64,000 nucleotides of DNA from Streblospio benedicti (Eukaryota > Annelida > Polychaeta > Spionida > Spionidae), in the NCBI GenBank assembly GCA_019095985.1, contig CM032660.1:50076145-50140144 (forward strand). The letters are read 5' to 3'. Under the pieces are notes generated by a model that saw only the letters and a list, made by a program, of their open reading frames with translations, made no database searches and was not told the origin of the DNA. The position numbers and the translations under genes are program-made. Shown here one piece after another: positions 10,741 to 23,740 of the stretch. Every line of letters starts with the position of its first letter. Position 1 is the stretch's first letter.

Positions 10741-13368
10741 TTAATGTATACCTGCATAATCTTATGGTGGTGCCTTTGGCAGTGTACAGTGTTGATTGTG
10801 ATATGTGTGGCATTGATATTTGCTGCGACTTACGACAACTGTTGTGATAATTACTGCTGTGATAACCATGTCCACTTGTACCGGTGTGAGATACTCCCTA
10901 AAAAAGATGATCAGACAGCCCTGATTTTAATTTCATTTGTAGAGTAGGAAGACGATCATTTTTAGTTGTAAATATTGCAACCAAATAGAGAAACCAAATT
11001 CAGTGTGTGAAAAGGTGCATATACCCTTCAGTAAATGGATGATAAGGACCATTGGGAAATGGCTGTCTATATGTGTCTGTAGATGTGTTTGGGGTGTTGG
11101 TTTGATTTACCACTGTACAAGTGCATCTGGTGATAGGTTGGTACTGAAAATGGTGGGTATTATTAGCAGATGTGATTGGTGGAGGTGGAATGATACTAAT
11201 TGTTTCCCTGTGTATCTACTGTATTGTTAACCCACCCGTTTTATATACATTATACTCCAATAGTTTTTAAGTTCGGGATTTCAAGAATGTGGGGTGTGAC
11301 CTATGTTGTTTACTGTATGTTGAAAAAAAAACAGTTCTACGGACAAACTTTTCAGTAGTTGGTGAGGTAACTGCATTTGGAATGTGTTGAAACATGAGTT
11401 GGAGATACAAACAAGAAAGAAAAGAGTTCACTGCATACAATGATAAGCTAGTATTCATCTCACTAACATTGTGATATTGGAACATGGACACATTAAAGGG
11501 TGTCTTATGTTGTGTTTTTAAAAAAGCCTTATGTTATTCTGCTTAATATACCATCACTGTTGTTTGTATATTTTTCTTATATATTCAACTCAATAAATAT
11601 TCATATTGTTGTTATTGCTTTTTGTTGTTTAATTTATACCCCTGTTACTCAAACACCCTGGGGAGGGGGCTCTTCTATTGACGATACACGTGGTGGCCTA
11701 CTTTTTTTTTCTTTTTTGTATTTTTCTTAATGATGGATGCCTACATAGGGCTTTTACAAAATTTCAATACATCTGGGTCACATTTTTGGTAACAAATGAC
11801 AAATGTTTAGACATTGTTTCGATATTTAGAGACAGTATATAATCTATGTGTTTGATTCCCTAATACATTTGATATTTTGATAGAATTTATTACCTATTTG
11901 TTAACAAGTGCTTAATTGATTGCATATTTTAGTGATATGTCTGTATAAATTCGCTATTCTTTTTCACTTATTTATTGTTTCTCTATCAAAGTATATCTGT
12001 ATAAATTCACTATTCTTTTTCACTTATTTATTGTTTCTCTATCAAAGTTTCTTTTTCTTATGCACAAAAACATGAATCAACCCACCAAAAATAAGTCGGT
12101 ATATACAATATAAATTTTAGCCACAGTACTTCATCAAACAACACACATTTATACTCTGCAATAACCATGCAATTCATGACATATATACATGAAAAATATT
12201 CAATACATATGGGTACCATCAAATTTGATGGTACTGATATTGGGATCAGACATCACCCTCGAGTTGAATGTTATCGCTATTAATAGAACTACATTTTATG
12301 CAAACATAGACTTACCAACCTCCAATGAAGACTGCTACCATATTGAGTTCACTTCCACATATAATAAATCATTTATCGCAGTCTAAGAAAACTTCAAAAG
12401 CAGGCCAAAAACACTCAGTGGAAAACACTTGATGCAAACCGGAATGGTTTTAACAGAGAATTGTTTACTGTGGTGTGTAGATTTTTAATACTCTATTTCT
12501 GTAAAAACAAGATGGCTTCTCAGTAATCCCCCAGTGCGTACTGTCCAATTACGCTGGCATCTCTCCGTAACAAAGTCTAATACAAGCGTTACACAGCACC
12601 AGTTAAAATCCAAATGACACGAAGTATTGCAAACGACACTCAAGTCTCCAGAGAAATTACAAGCTTTTATTTTTGGCGAGGGTGGTTTTTTTCCATGAAT
12701 CCCTTTGTACTCAATTGGTAAACACGATTTTGTTTTTGATTTACAGCTGGTTGAAATCACGAACAGGTCCCATGGTTTTGTGTTACGTAGACGTGTATGG
12801 TCCAGTAAATAAAGCGATGAGGTTGGACAACGTTGTTGGCAACGGTTTAATGATTGAAAAGGAATCATCGATGCGTGTTCTTTAAAGGAAAAAAGTTTAG
12901 TCATGTCTGCCCTGGGGAAAGATTTCAAAATGGCCGTCAAAATGGCCGCCATCATGATTCTTCTTACTATCAGAAAACCTTTGCAGATCTTCATATGATA
13001 TTGATCAATATAAAAATGCATCATTCTTAATTATATATGTAGCATGCTGCGAACATATATGATGTTAACCTTGATTTGTAGTTGATGCTAACATATTATA
13101 TTCTGAATAAATTAAGGGTGTGTATAGGTAAAAGGATGTTCCACTTTATCCACAAATACGTGCCTACATCAACAGTTGTTGCTGAGTAAAGAAGTATGGG
13201 TTATTTTGGCCATATGTATTTGGGAGGTCACGCCTCAATCTTGTCACAGGTTGTCACCTGAAAACAACCAAAAAATCATAGTTATCATTGAAAGTCAATG
13301 TATATCAGTATGTGAACTATGACTTGAGCCATAATAACGGATGTAAATATGAAATGCCATTAAAGACA
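10741..13368. other. unassigned region
   Basis: It contains a 56-bp tandem repeat (separate entry). The longest ORF, 12485-13024 on the minus strand (179 codons), has no recognisable domain, sits next to no clear splice sites, and its composition does not look coding, so I do not call a gene. I recognise nothing else. Confidence 0.4.
11940..12048. repeat. tandem repeat, 56-bp unit, two copies
   Basis: TCTGTATAAATTCGCTATTC at 11940 recurs at 11996 with one G-to-A change near the start; both units run to CTCTATCAAAGT. Confidence 0.9.
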
Positions 13369-13543
13369 CTGGCAAATCTATATTTTTTTGTTAAAGGGGG
13401 CGCGGAGGGACACGAAAAGATTTCATGACAGTACTATGGGGTTATTATGCGCGATCGATTACACCCAAGACAGAAAAATAAAATGAAGCATGTTGGTGAG
13501 AAAGGGGGATCACCCCCACCCCGTGGCCCTACTGGATCTGCAA
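13369..13543. mobile_element. GGCAGATCCAG-family MITE
   Basis: It begins CTGGCAAATC and ends ACTGGATCTGC, with the shared core GCGCGATCGAT, a nearby AAAATGAAGCATGTTGGTG, and GGGGG/CCCCC arms. About 175 bp and no ORF. It is a sister to the copy at 5820-5998. Confidence 0.65.
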
Positions 13544-14393
13544 TTGCAAGAAACATTATGTGTCTGAACTCGCGTAACAAATTATGAATACTTGGAAAAC
13601 TGAAAGTGTGCAGTAAAACATTCATATGCACAGTGTAAAAGAATGTCAGGAAATTTATCAATAAAACCCAATATATGCACATTTCAGGCTAAAATATGAT
13701 AATTAAAACTCCATTATCTCTAATCAACCCGGTTTTTTGAAACTGCAACATTCAAAGTACTCCCACGTCCCCAACAGAGACGTTTTATTGTAACACGAAA
13801 ACCAAGCAAACAAAGAAGAAAACCGCTGAAGCTGCTACATTAGCTTCCTGCATTTTAGGTTTAAGTGAACATAATGGTAATTCTAAGTGGTAATTCTACA
13901 CACAAATGCGAACATCTCTCGTGTAAAGTGCACTATACTTTCTTGTGTTCGCGAAAATGGTTGAAAAAGTGAAAATAGAATTCTGTTAAATATCGTATAA
14001 AATTTATGAAAAAGATGGGTGCAATTTTCCAATGTTTTATGCGTGTATGGTGCAGCTATAATTGTTTATATATACAGTCGTTTCTTAATAATCACAACAC
14101 GTATTTACCTTACTAAAACATTGCCTGTTTCCTCAACTGCTGTTGACATCTACAAAATGATCGACTGCGCACGACAGGCACTCAATATTCACGGCCGCCG
14201 CCGTCGAGAAGTAGGTCAAATTGGGTCATATATTGGTCTCATCCGAGTGATGGTCCTTTTTGGAGGTTGTACTGTATTCGTATCTCTCACATAACTACAA
14301 CGTCACATGGATTTGCCTGGCAACGGGAGCGTTACATTAGCGATAATTGCCACTAGTTGCAAGAACACTAAAATGCTGACTCACAAGAAGCTA
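13544..14393. other. unassigned DNA with one MITE end
   Basis: Near 14226-14274 the run GGTCTCATCCGAGTGATGG and TTGGAGGTTGTACTG is the right end of a CAGTAGAACCTC element. Otherwise I see no gene. Confidence 0.4.
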
Positions 14394-14579
14394 CAGTAAA
14401 CCTTCCAATTAAAACCACCTCTGTTAACAGATCACCTTTATGGATAAGACCGTACATGTAGTTCGCGGTCTGAACCCTTCCTAAGTGGACCCCTATGAAC
14501 CTCCGTACGGCGGATACTTCTTTCTTCAGACCACTTGTATTGATTCTGGCGAAGTCCTTTAATCGAAGGTTATGCTGTA
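14394..14579. mobile_element. diverged CAGTAGAACCTC-family MITE
   Basis: It starts CAGTAAACCTTCCAATTAAA and ends TTTAATCGAAGGTTATGCTG. At 186 bp it matches the family's size; the interior differs from the GPCR-intron copies. Confidence 0.55.
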
Positions 14580-14783
14580 CTATATATTGTTTAGTTAAAA
14601 GAGTTGACAGATTTTGTGCTACATTGTTCTTAATTGTCAGCAGTTTTGCAACAAAGTAAAGACACTTTAGCATTGAATTAGAGATCTAATTATTACCGGA
14701 AACTCATGAATATTTATTTGTAGGATAATGGAAGTTTTGAAAAAAAGTATAATGAAGTGTATGTTGCATGTGGGAGGTATACA

Positions 14784-16250
14784 TTAATTGTGATAAGTAA
14801 AACAAAAACTATTGATCATGAGTCGTCCATATTGATAATGATGTGCCATATCATCAGTTGACAATTTTGTATTAAATTGTTCAGATTCCATTGGTGTAAC
14901 TCTAGCCTTACAAGAAGACATACCAAATTTTCTAAGGATTTTACAAATGTATTTTTCTTGATGAATTGTTACATAATCAACTCCAATGTCAAATCTAATA
15001 CCAAGAAAAGTAGAAACATTTCCCAGCTCTTTAATTTCAAATTTTTGTTTGAGAATATATGTAAGTTTTCTAGCTGTCTCATGTTCATTTACAAAAGCTA
15101 GAATATCATCCACCCAAACAAGAATGTAACCTACAATTTTATCTTTGTTATACATAGTATACAAACAAGAGTCAACTTCAGAATTTTTAAAATCATTTTC
15201 AATCAAAAATTCATGTAGAGTGTCATTCCAATTTTTGCTGCTTTGTTTCAATCCATACAAGGATTTCTATAATTTCCAAACATAATCAGAATTTGAATAA
15301 CCTGGAGGTGGTTTTACATAGATATCTTCAGCTATAGGAGCATTTAAGAAAGCACTTTTTACATCATATTGTACAATATGAAAATCATAATTTACAGCTA
15401 TTTGAACAAGTAACTTAAGGGTTGCTAAGTTTGCTGTAGGTGCAAAGGTTTCATGAAAATCTACACCCTGTGTTTGACGAAACCCTCTAGCTACATAACG
15501 AGCTTTATAAATTATGTCACTGTCAGAGGCTTTCTTTGAAAATACCCATTTTCCATCCACAATACCTCTGCTTGGCGGCTGTACTTCTGTGTAGGCATCA
15601 TGCCTTTTTAGAGACTCAGGTTCATTTTCCATAGCCCCTTTCCAATGTTCAGATTCTGGTGAATCTGTTGCCTCCTGGTAACTGTTTGTAATTTCACAGA
15701 CAACATTGTAACAGTATTTCATGGATTGCGTCTCCATTAACTAACTTGTGTGTCCAATTGAAAGCACTGAATAATCTATTAATTGCGGTTCTTTCACATA
15801 ATAGATCCAATCTCAAGTAGCTCTAAACACGATGACTATTGATGGTAGGAACACTTGTGGATGAATATTCCTACACACAACACAACAAAAATGGGAAGGA
15901 GGTTATCTTGCTACAAAGCATATAGATAGCTTATGAATACCGTTCACATAACGCACAATAACAGAATGCAAGCAGGAAACGTATCCTCTATGTCCCATAC
16001 ATATTAACTGTACTCGGTGCACTGACATTGTTTACACAGTGTCCTTGCTTTCACTGTAACTACACTGATAGCCGTCCTCCTGGAATTATGGCATTACTAA
16101 ACCAAATTGCTTAGGCGCATTATGCATAAAGCAAACTTACTCTAGCCAATGGAAAAAAAACTTACTGCTTCTGACACACAACTTGACTAGGTATGAAACT
16201 TTGGTAGGAATGTTAAAATTGTGATGAAATAGGACGGTGTAAGATTATTT
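14784..16250 (-). mobile_element. Ty1/copia retrotransposon fragment, copy 1 (broken)
   Basis: The minus strand encodes pieces of a Ty1/copia reverse transcriptase: KARYVARGFRQTQGVDF and QYDVKSAFLNA in the ORF at 15267-15737, then MYGLKQSSKNW and VWVDDILAF in the ORF at 14784-15260. The upstream part (about 15740-16250) is non-coding and could include LTR or leader sequence. No integrase or gag is seen. The same fragment recurs inverted at 26184-27987. It is an old fossil with more than one break. Confidence 0.85.
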
Positions 16251-17900
16251 CATTGAAGTGGAGTGATCAAGTATTTCTTAGAGCATAAAATCAGCCAAAA
16301 AGTATATACCCCCTCCCCCACTAAACTCCCCATCACCCGTCCAAACCCCACCCCTCCCACGATGTCCCGCCCACACATACATTGTTTTCATAAACACTCC
16401 TGATGTTGAAACCCATTATATACAACAACATTCATTAATTACAGCTCAAAAAATGCTTTGACTGTCCTGATGCACGAACCGTTGAATTTGACAAAACTCA
16501 AACTGACAGACAACCTATTCCGACAACAACAGACGATTGTTACATACATGCTATCATATTCTGTTCAATAACCGTTGGTTTCTTTTATACTGGTAGATGA
16601 GCTATGCAAACAGTCGAGGTAGCAATGTTGAAAGAACACAAAGTATCTTTTTAAGTTTATATTTTCTTTTTTGCTGGTTTGCTTGGATACAGTGAAAGAC
16701 ATTACTACTGCGATATAATGAACATATATCACATTATACCACATCATACACCATCAATTACGAAAAAATCCCAATACATATAGTCAGAAAGAACAATTCT
16801 ACTGAATCTTCACGATTATTACATCATTATTACCCTTCTGCAAACGGATGATTCAAATCTCTGTGGTATTATCAATATAGTTGTGACGTAAAATTTAATC
16901 GAGGGGTTCAAAATACCGGACGCTTCTACTCCCCAAAGGGCAATATTTAGACAGGCTTTATGGCGAAATAGTGCCCGCCTGACTTAGATTCTAAGCCAAT
17001 CAGAGAAAGGCATTCAAGGGTGTGTCTTCGATAGAGTGATGTAATGCTGCTTCTAACGGCGAAGTGAAAAGTACGTGGTAATCATATTGTAGGTTAATCC
17101 TTTAATACAAAGGTCTATAATAAAGTAAGGGCCATATTAAGTAGTCAAGTAAATGACAACATCATGACTGTAGTGTTCCCCATTTCAGCTGCTCGTTTTT
17201 AAACTAATATGTTAGGCTCCATAAAATTGATAAAATGTTTCTCGTCCTGCCTATTTTCCTACACATAGGGGGGAGGTCAGTTTTATTCATTATTTTTTAT
17301 TTTTTATTTTACTGATTTTTCCGTCCTTATATTATAAAAACATGAGGGAGGGGTTCACTTTTCATTTTTTATTTTTTCTTCCACGCAAAATCTTTTCATT
17401 TTTTCAACTTGAATATTGGGCCATAAATGAACTACATGTGTTACAATTGTATGTGAACAATGTCTTTCTATTATCAAAATCATAAAACATCACTTATAAA
17501 ACGACTAGTATAATCAATGAAGTATAATTTCTAGCGTGCATAGCAAACAAATGTCAGGCCTCTGACACGGGGCCGTTTTGTTTTGCAGCCAGGCAGGAGG
17601 GCCGTTTATTTTTTATCACTGGGGAGGCAATAAAAATGTTCAGGAGGCTGCATTATACACAGATGGGAGGGACGAGAAACATTTTATTATTTTATGGGGC
17701 CTTACTGAAGTTTGAAAATTCCATAGGGCTCAACAAGCGCATTTATTTCATCTGTTCTACATTTATGCCAAATGATGTCTTTATCTGTTTTTTTGCAAAG
17801 ACAATGAACACCACAACTGTGTTACATACATTGTATATTGAATGATTACGTAAAGAAAATAAAGAATTTTTAAGAATTGTATGTTACATATACATAACAC
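16251..17900. other. unassigned AT-rich region
   Basis: It includes a C-rich patch (16310-16375) and T-rich low-complexity stretches (17280-17400) next to AGGGGGGAGGTCAG-like motifs, possibly decayed retroposon tails. I see no gene. Confidence 0.35.
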
Positions 17901-17919
17901 TGTAAATGAGACTGCAGGA

Positions 17920-18445
17920 TATTTTTTATTTTTTATCTTTTTCTTTTTTTTATTTGCCATATGTACAAAAATATTAATAACATAAAATTCAGACAATTTA
18001 CAATAATCATAAAAACACAAAAATATTTAAAAACACATAAGTAGTAATATACATGGCTGGGGAGGAAGGAAGTGGATTACTTATCAAGTTCCTCCCCATG
18101 TGTACAATACTTTTATAACTATAAAATCACAATAATATTTGTTTCACAAAATGATTAAAAAGTTATAGAAACACCAAGTCACAGTAGGCCTATAACTTGT
18201 GTAAAAACACAAATTGAAGAAAATGGCATTTTGATTAATTATGAATTATATTTCCCTGTACAATAATCCTTTAATAGTTTTGTATAAGTGAAAAAAGTTT
18301 TAGCTATTCTAATATCAGTAGGTAACGTTTTCCATAAATTAGCACTAGCATGTGAATAACTTTTATAAGTGAACGAGTAAACATGCGATACATGCACTGT
18401 ATAATAAGCAACGTCAAAGTGAATATCTTCAGATTTAAACTTCAC
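17920..18445 (-). mobile_element. LINE 3' end (non-LTR retrotransposon, 5'-truncated)
   Basis: The minus-strand ORF at 18239-18445 ends in a pattern common at the C-terminus of many LINE reverse transcriptases (SHASANLWKTLPTDIRIAK, then TFFTYTKLLKDY). It is followed downstream on the same strand by an AT-rich 3' UTR and a tail near 17960-17920 (GTACATATGGCAAATAAA, then A-rich repeats). Truncation at the 5' side is typical of incomplete reverse transcription. I cannot name the clade. Confidence 0.65.
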
Positions 18446-18556
18446 GACTATTGTTCTTTATGTTTTCTGAAAATAGTCGATTCTGATTGGCTGAGAGGTG
18501 GAGCGGAAAAAAAATGATCTCCTACACTACAAAATTTAGCCTTTTATCCATATTTT

Positions 18557-19322
18557 TTACCATTGGTAGAAAAGAATATTCTTTTGACTCAAGTAAATCT
18601 CTGTTGTTCCACCTTTTATTTTGATGTCCACCACTTTAAAAACTTCATACGGAAAGAGTAGCATCGTCTTCACGAATAAATTCTGTCAGCTCTTTGATGG
18701 GAACACGGTCGGGCACACCGATGAAAAATATTGTTGATTGGGATGATCCTTCAGCAAAGTTCTCAGCAACACGTTTTCCAATGATGCGGACGTAAATTGC
18801 TTGAATACAATTTCTTGCCCCCTTTTAGCAGTAAAGAAATCCCACAACCTCTGTACACGTATCCAGACTTATTTGTGCCATAATTAGATTGTAAATATGT
18901 GATTGCTTTATAGAGCAGGCACCAGAAATTTTGTATTTACTGGTCTGAAATTGGAAAGCATTGGTCAATTGCGAGCTTCTTCATTCAGTTCCTTAAATAT
19001 TCCCTTTGTTCCCAATGTATAAGTTATTATTGCCAACTTGAACTCCTTTCTCATATTGCGGTGAAAATCTTGTGTCTGTTCTGATGTAGAAGTAACGTTT
19101 CAGCCTTCTTCCAAGCTTCTTTGAATGTCACATTAGCTTTCATGTCGTTTTGCCATTCTTGTATTATCTGTTCATCTGACCTTTGCAAAGTATAACTGAA
19201 ACCTGCTATCTTGTTCCTTTGCTACGTCTGTTGTCACCAACTGAATAGCATTTCGTTTTGTTTCATAGAAACGCTCTCCATTATCACCTCTTTCATCATG
19301 CTTTGATTGGGTACCGGCCATG
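18557..19322 (-). pseudogene. mono-ADP-ribosyltransferase-like gene relic
   Basis: Family role: transfer of ADP-ribose from NAD+ to arginine on a target protein. Pieces in order on the minus strand: a possible start MAGTQSKHDERGDNGERF at 19322, then RNAIQLVTTDVAKEQDSRF; further down a VYRG-like motif, a GQEIVFKQFTSASLEN segment (the STS-type strand), a VPIKELTEF segment, and PYEVFKVVDIKIKGG near the end. These follow the order of animal arginine ADP-ribosyltransferases (ART, PF01129). The pieces lie in different frames, so the copy is broken in several places and I treat it as a fossil. Whether any segment is split by an intron is unclear. Family assignment is from remembered motifs only. Confidence 0.55.
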
Positions 19323-20189
19323 TTGTAATCTGAAATTAATAATCTAGTGGATTCAGTACTTCTTTTTAATTGTTTGTAATTACGTGTGTAATGGAATGTA
19401 GGGTTGAAAAAACATATACATGTAGAAAAGTAGAGTACATGAAGAACTATGGGTGTGAATTTCAGAAGATGCTCATCATAATTTACATCTCCACCAGACC
19501 TGAACATACTTGAACCCCGAACTTCAGGTCACAAGTGAAACTCCAACGAAATTCTGACATCATTGTGTTTTTAGGTAAACAGTGCAATCATACTATTTTC
19601 TTGTAGTAATAAGGATTGATTAATTAAATAAATTAATAAAACTTTATGTGCAAATTGCTTTATTTTGGACATTACATATGGTCTCGTTTGGTTTAGTCTT
19701 GTTCTGTAGTCTTTTGGAGATTTATTTCATTAATACTTTACTATCTCCAAAATGAAGCAAAGTTATGACTAGATTATTGATGTGAATTATAAATGTGCAA
19801 CGTAACTTCATTGTCATAACTTTGCTCAATCATAGTATACGGTGCCCAAAATATAACAAATACCCTGGTACATATACATTATCATATATTTTTTATCATG
19901 AGAAATATAGCTCATATATTGAATAATAATTTGTTCAATAACCTGAAATCAATTAACTGGATTTATTATTACTGGTGTTGTGTTTAGCATGCATATTCAT
20001 TGTATTTCGACTAGATTTTGTTTATATTTTTATTATTTCTAATTTGCTGTGATATTTTGCTATTTCCCTGAAGAGGACACTTTTAAAAATACTTACTCTA
20101 CATTATTCTTCATTTTAGGATTCTAAAGTATTCGTGAAAATTAGTCTTCAAGACACTACAGAACAAGACTGCACTAAATATCAAAATGA
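19323..20189. other. unassigned AT-rich DNA
   Basis: The 19172-19507 minus-strand reading frame overlaps the ART-like relic at its lower end; above 19322 I see no protein signal. The rest holds nothing I recognise. Confidence 0.35.
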
Positions 20190-20532
20190 TAAAAATGGGC
20201 CCTAGATGATTTTTAAAAAACAAAACATGAAACAATTGCCAAGAAATCAGGATTGCGCTAGTTCAACTTCTATATCAGCGGTATTTTATGTCCTTATCAT
20301 TAACTTTATCACCGCTGTAAAGCAGTTTTTGTAGTTTCCTTTTACGTTTAATGAAGACTGTTTCATTAATTTTACCATTATGGGTACACTACACACAATG
20401 AAATAATTGGCCCATATAAAATTATTTGGCCCAAACTTATTTTGATAAGGATCTGAAATATTGTATTGAAAATTGGCACTCATTGGGAAATGTGGATGCC
20501 GGGTTTAAAAATTGAGAATGTCAATCGAGCCC
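20190..20532 (+). repeat. 340-bp direct repeat, copy 1
   Basis: It shares with 23196-23528 the ordered motifs CCCTAGATG, ATTGCCAAGA, TTTTATGTCCTTATCATTAA, GACTGTTTCAT, AATTGGCCCA and AATGTCAATCGAGCCC. About 80% similar by eye. No ORF. Confidence 0.75.
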
Positions 20533-23195
20533 ATTTGTCATCAAGGTGTTTTTACGTGTGTGCAAACTTTGGTGCATTTATCATCAAATGCATGATTACA
20601 GGGAAATTCGGCCTGTACTAAGAAACAGTGAAGTATCCAAATTTGTTTTTATAAGTCAAACACAAAATATCATTAAATTTGGAAACATTCGCTTAGGTAT
20701 ACATGCAATGTGATTGCTACCACTTACAAAAAGCTGACATAAGTAATAGGTGGTGGGCCAGCTAGAATTTTGGTACCAAATTGGTGAACAGATGATATGG
20801 TGATTTTCATAATCCCTTGATACATATCTCACAGGAAAACATATGATGGCCATGTCAGATGAGTAGCTTTGTTACTGAAAATCGACTTTGAACATAATGT
20901 GCCCTCGAGTTCAGAAAAAATATCTGTTCAATTATAATTTGGATGCTATATAACTTTTTAATTCATTAAATATGCAAATGATTGTTCACATACATTCCCA
21001 ATAGGTACCTTAGAATGCCCAATGAGTTAAAGTTGCCTAGAAATATCACATAAATGAAATATTTTTTTCTATTTTTGAAATCTTGGACCAAAACTGCATC
21101 GGATTTGAAAAATACTGTTATTCATGTTTGGAGCGTATTTTCAAAACTAATGGCTGGATTACATTGTTAATTGGGAGGAAGTGTCTAAATATACTCTATT
21201 TTATATTTCTGAAAAGAGAAATGTCATTACCTTGATTACTTTTTATGTAGCAGGCCAGCAAGCAAAAATGCGTCTCCCCTACCCCTAAATGACCTAAGAC
21301 TAAAAAGTGACAAATCTAACATCATGACCCTTAGTATGAAGTTTATTGCCTTTTTTCAGTTGCATTTAATTGAATGGGGTAACTATATAATTTTGCAAAA
21401 AAAAAAATCCTGGTGTCATCTATCATAGTTTTGAAAAAATCCAAGTTGGCCGCCATCATTATGGATAAATTCTCACTTTTGCCACAGTTTATCAAAAATG
21501 TATTGTCTGTCCACGGAATCTCTTTTCGCACTGCACATGCATGCACATTGTTCAATATCTACCCGTGGGGTTAAAATGTTTTGTACGATGAAGACTTTTT
21601 TGACTTAGACCTTTGTTGCAAGCAACATCAATAAGTGTTTCGAATTTTATTTGTATATGAGAAAAATAAAATTGCTCATTAGAATACAACCGTGAATGTT
21701 AAAATTGTATTGAAATAAGATGACTTACCATCATTCAATAAGTAATCTGAAATGTGAACTTGAAATTCTAGTACACTACTAAACTACAAATGCAATGTAA
21801 ACTGTAAACATATAAATTCAATGGGCATGCGGAATGTATCTAAAACATATATCTGTGAACTAAAATAAACACAACAATATGAAACACTATTAAAATATAG
21901 AAAACATGCAAATTAGATATTTACCTGATATGGTTATTAAAACAACAGATATCTGAATTCAAATTGTTCAAAAGAATTACCACCAGACGCGTTCTTCAGC
22001 ACTCAACTTTAAATGTTCAATAAATGCTGTTGATTCTATTTTAGTGCGTTTTTTCGTAATTATGCACAAGTGACTGTAAATCTCTTGACTATAAATGAGC
22101 TATCACTATTATAAATGTGAATTTGTGTGGCATTGATCTTAAAGCCTGTTGATTAAAAGGTGTTTATGTGGATCCTGTTTTAATTATGTGTACCCAGATT
22201 GGTATAAAATGATTATCATGTGTCTTAAGTAGCTATACCACATACTCAAGTTCAAGCAAATGTCAGGCACCAGGATCTAGGAATATATGGTTTGTGTCAA
22301 TCATCATGGGGAAAGAATAGTTTCTATTGCATGCTGTTCATTCTACCAGAAAGTCGTGAGTTCTAGTTCCAGTCAGGTCTGGTGATTGGTGTTAAGTAAA
22401 TTCACATTTAACATGTTGCAAACTGTTATGTGCTACCTACCTGTTAATAGGGACGGTGCAATATTTAACAGGCAGGGGATCGGTGCATATAGAAAAACTT
22501 GTATTAAATAAGGCCTTGTCCCCTGCTGATACGACGAAAAAAACCTGATGTCCCATGACCTCTATTCATAAAAAAATCTGCGTCCCCTCCCTTGAATATT
22601 CGTATGATTAATTTGTACCGATTCGCTCACGTCAATGTGTAATTTCAGCAGCTGAAAAAAAGTACATGTCCCATGCCCAACGAGAATGAAATATCATCTG
22701 GTCACCCTACTTTGCACCTTGAAAAAGTACCTGTCTCCCTACCAAATGCACCGGTCCCCCTTCCTGGTAAATATTGCAACCGTCCCTAAATAGGTACAGG
22801 TCAGCCTAATGAATGCTAATGTGGATGGTGAGCACGGTGTGCTGCAGTAGCAAGTCTTTTATTATCCGCAATAAATTAAGAAATGCAATACATACTGTAG
22901 TTTGACAAAAGATTGAAATAAGCCGGGGTGATTGTTAAGTAGCTGGGTACGATAACAATGACTGAAGACTCTAAACACATTTACATTTATTAGACCCCTT
23001 TGTTTGCGAACGTGTAATTTGGATTTCAAACAAGCAGCAACTACATGTATTAACAGCACCACGGTACACTTAAATTCTTTCTTTTTGAATGTCTACATTG
23101 AAAAAGAGAGTTAATATTCCACTTACCATTAGCGGGTCCAAACCAGTCTGGATCTATTGTGACAGATAGATGTGCTATTTATATTAAAAATGGTA
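20533..23195. other. unassigned AT-rich DNA
   Basis: No gene, clear repeat pair or splice-bordered exon noticed. A T-rich and A-rich mix with short ORFs only. Confidence 0.35.
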
Positions 23196-23528
23196 GATAA
23201 ATGGACCCTAGATGTTTGTTTGTTTTAATGAAAACATGACCCTATTGCCAAGACATCAGCTAGTTTTTACCTTTGTTATCAGCAGCATTTTATGTCCTTA
23301 TCATTAACTTGTCACCGTTGTAAGGCAGCTTTATTAAAGTTTACTGATAGGCTATGAGGACTGTTTCATGAATTTTAACATTATAGGTACACACAATAGA
23401 ATAATTGGCCCAGATGAAATTATTTGCCCCCAAATTATTTAAGACAGATATCAAATATCGTAAGCAAAATTGGCAGTCATCGTGAAATGTGGGTGCCAGG
23501 TTAAAAATTGAAAATGTCAATCGAGCCC
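23196..23528 (+). repeat. 340-bp direct repeat, copy 2
   Basis: Partner of 20190-20532, in the same orientation about 3 kb away; both copies end at TCAATCGAGCCC. Confidence 0.75.
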
Positions 23529-23740
23529 GTTATACACTGATCCAACAAGTTCAATCTTGAAAAGACCCACCCATGTAATGCGTGTGATTGGGGTTACGTA
23601 CAAGAATTCTTTAAAATTTCCATCTTAATCATCGATTTTGTTGCAACTTATAAGCGACATGGGCTTTAATTAAGACACTGGTACAGAGGAAGTATGTCAT
23701 ACATTCACAGGTGCAATTTATGGACTAGAAATTGTAGGAA

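Noticed and set aside
12485-13024. 179-codon minus-strand ORF as a gene
   Set aside because: No recognisable domain, no splice or promoter context, and no coding-like composition; a chance ORF or part of an unknown repeat is likelier.
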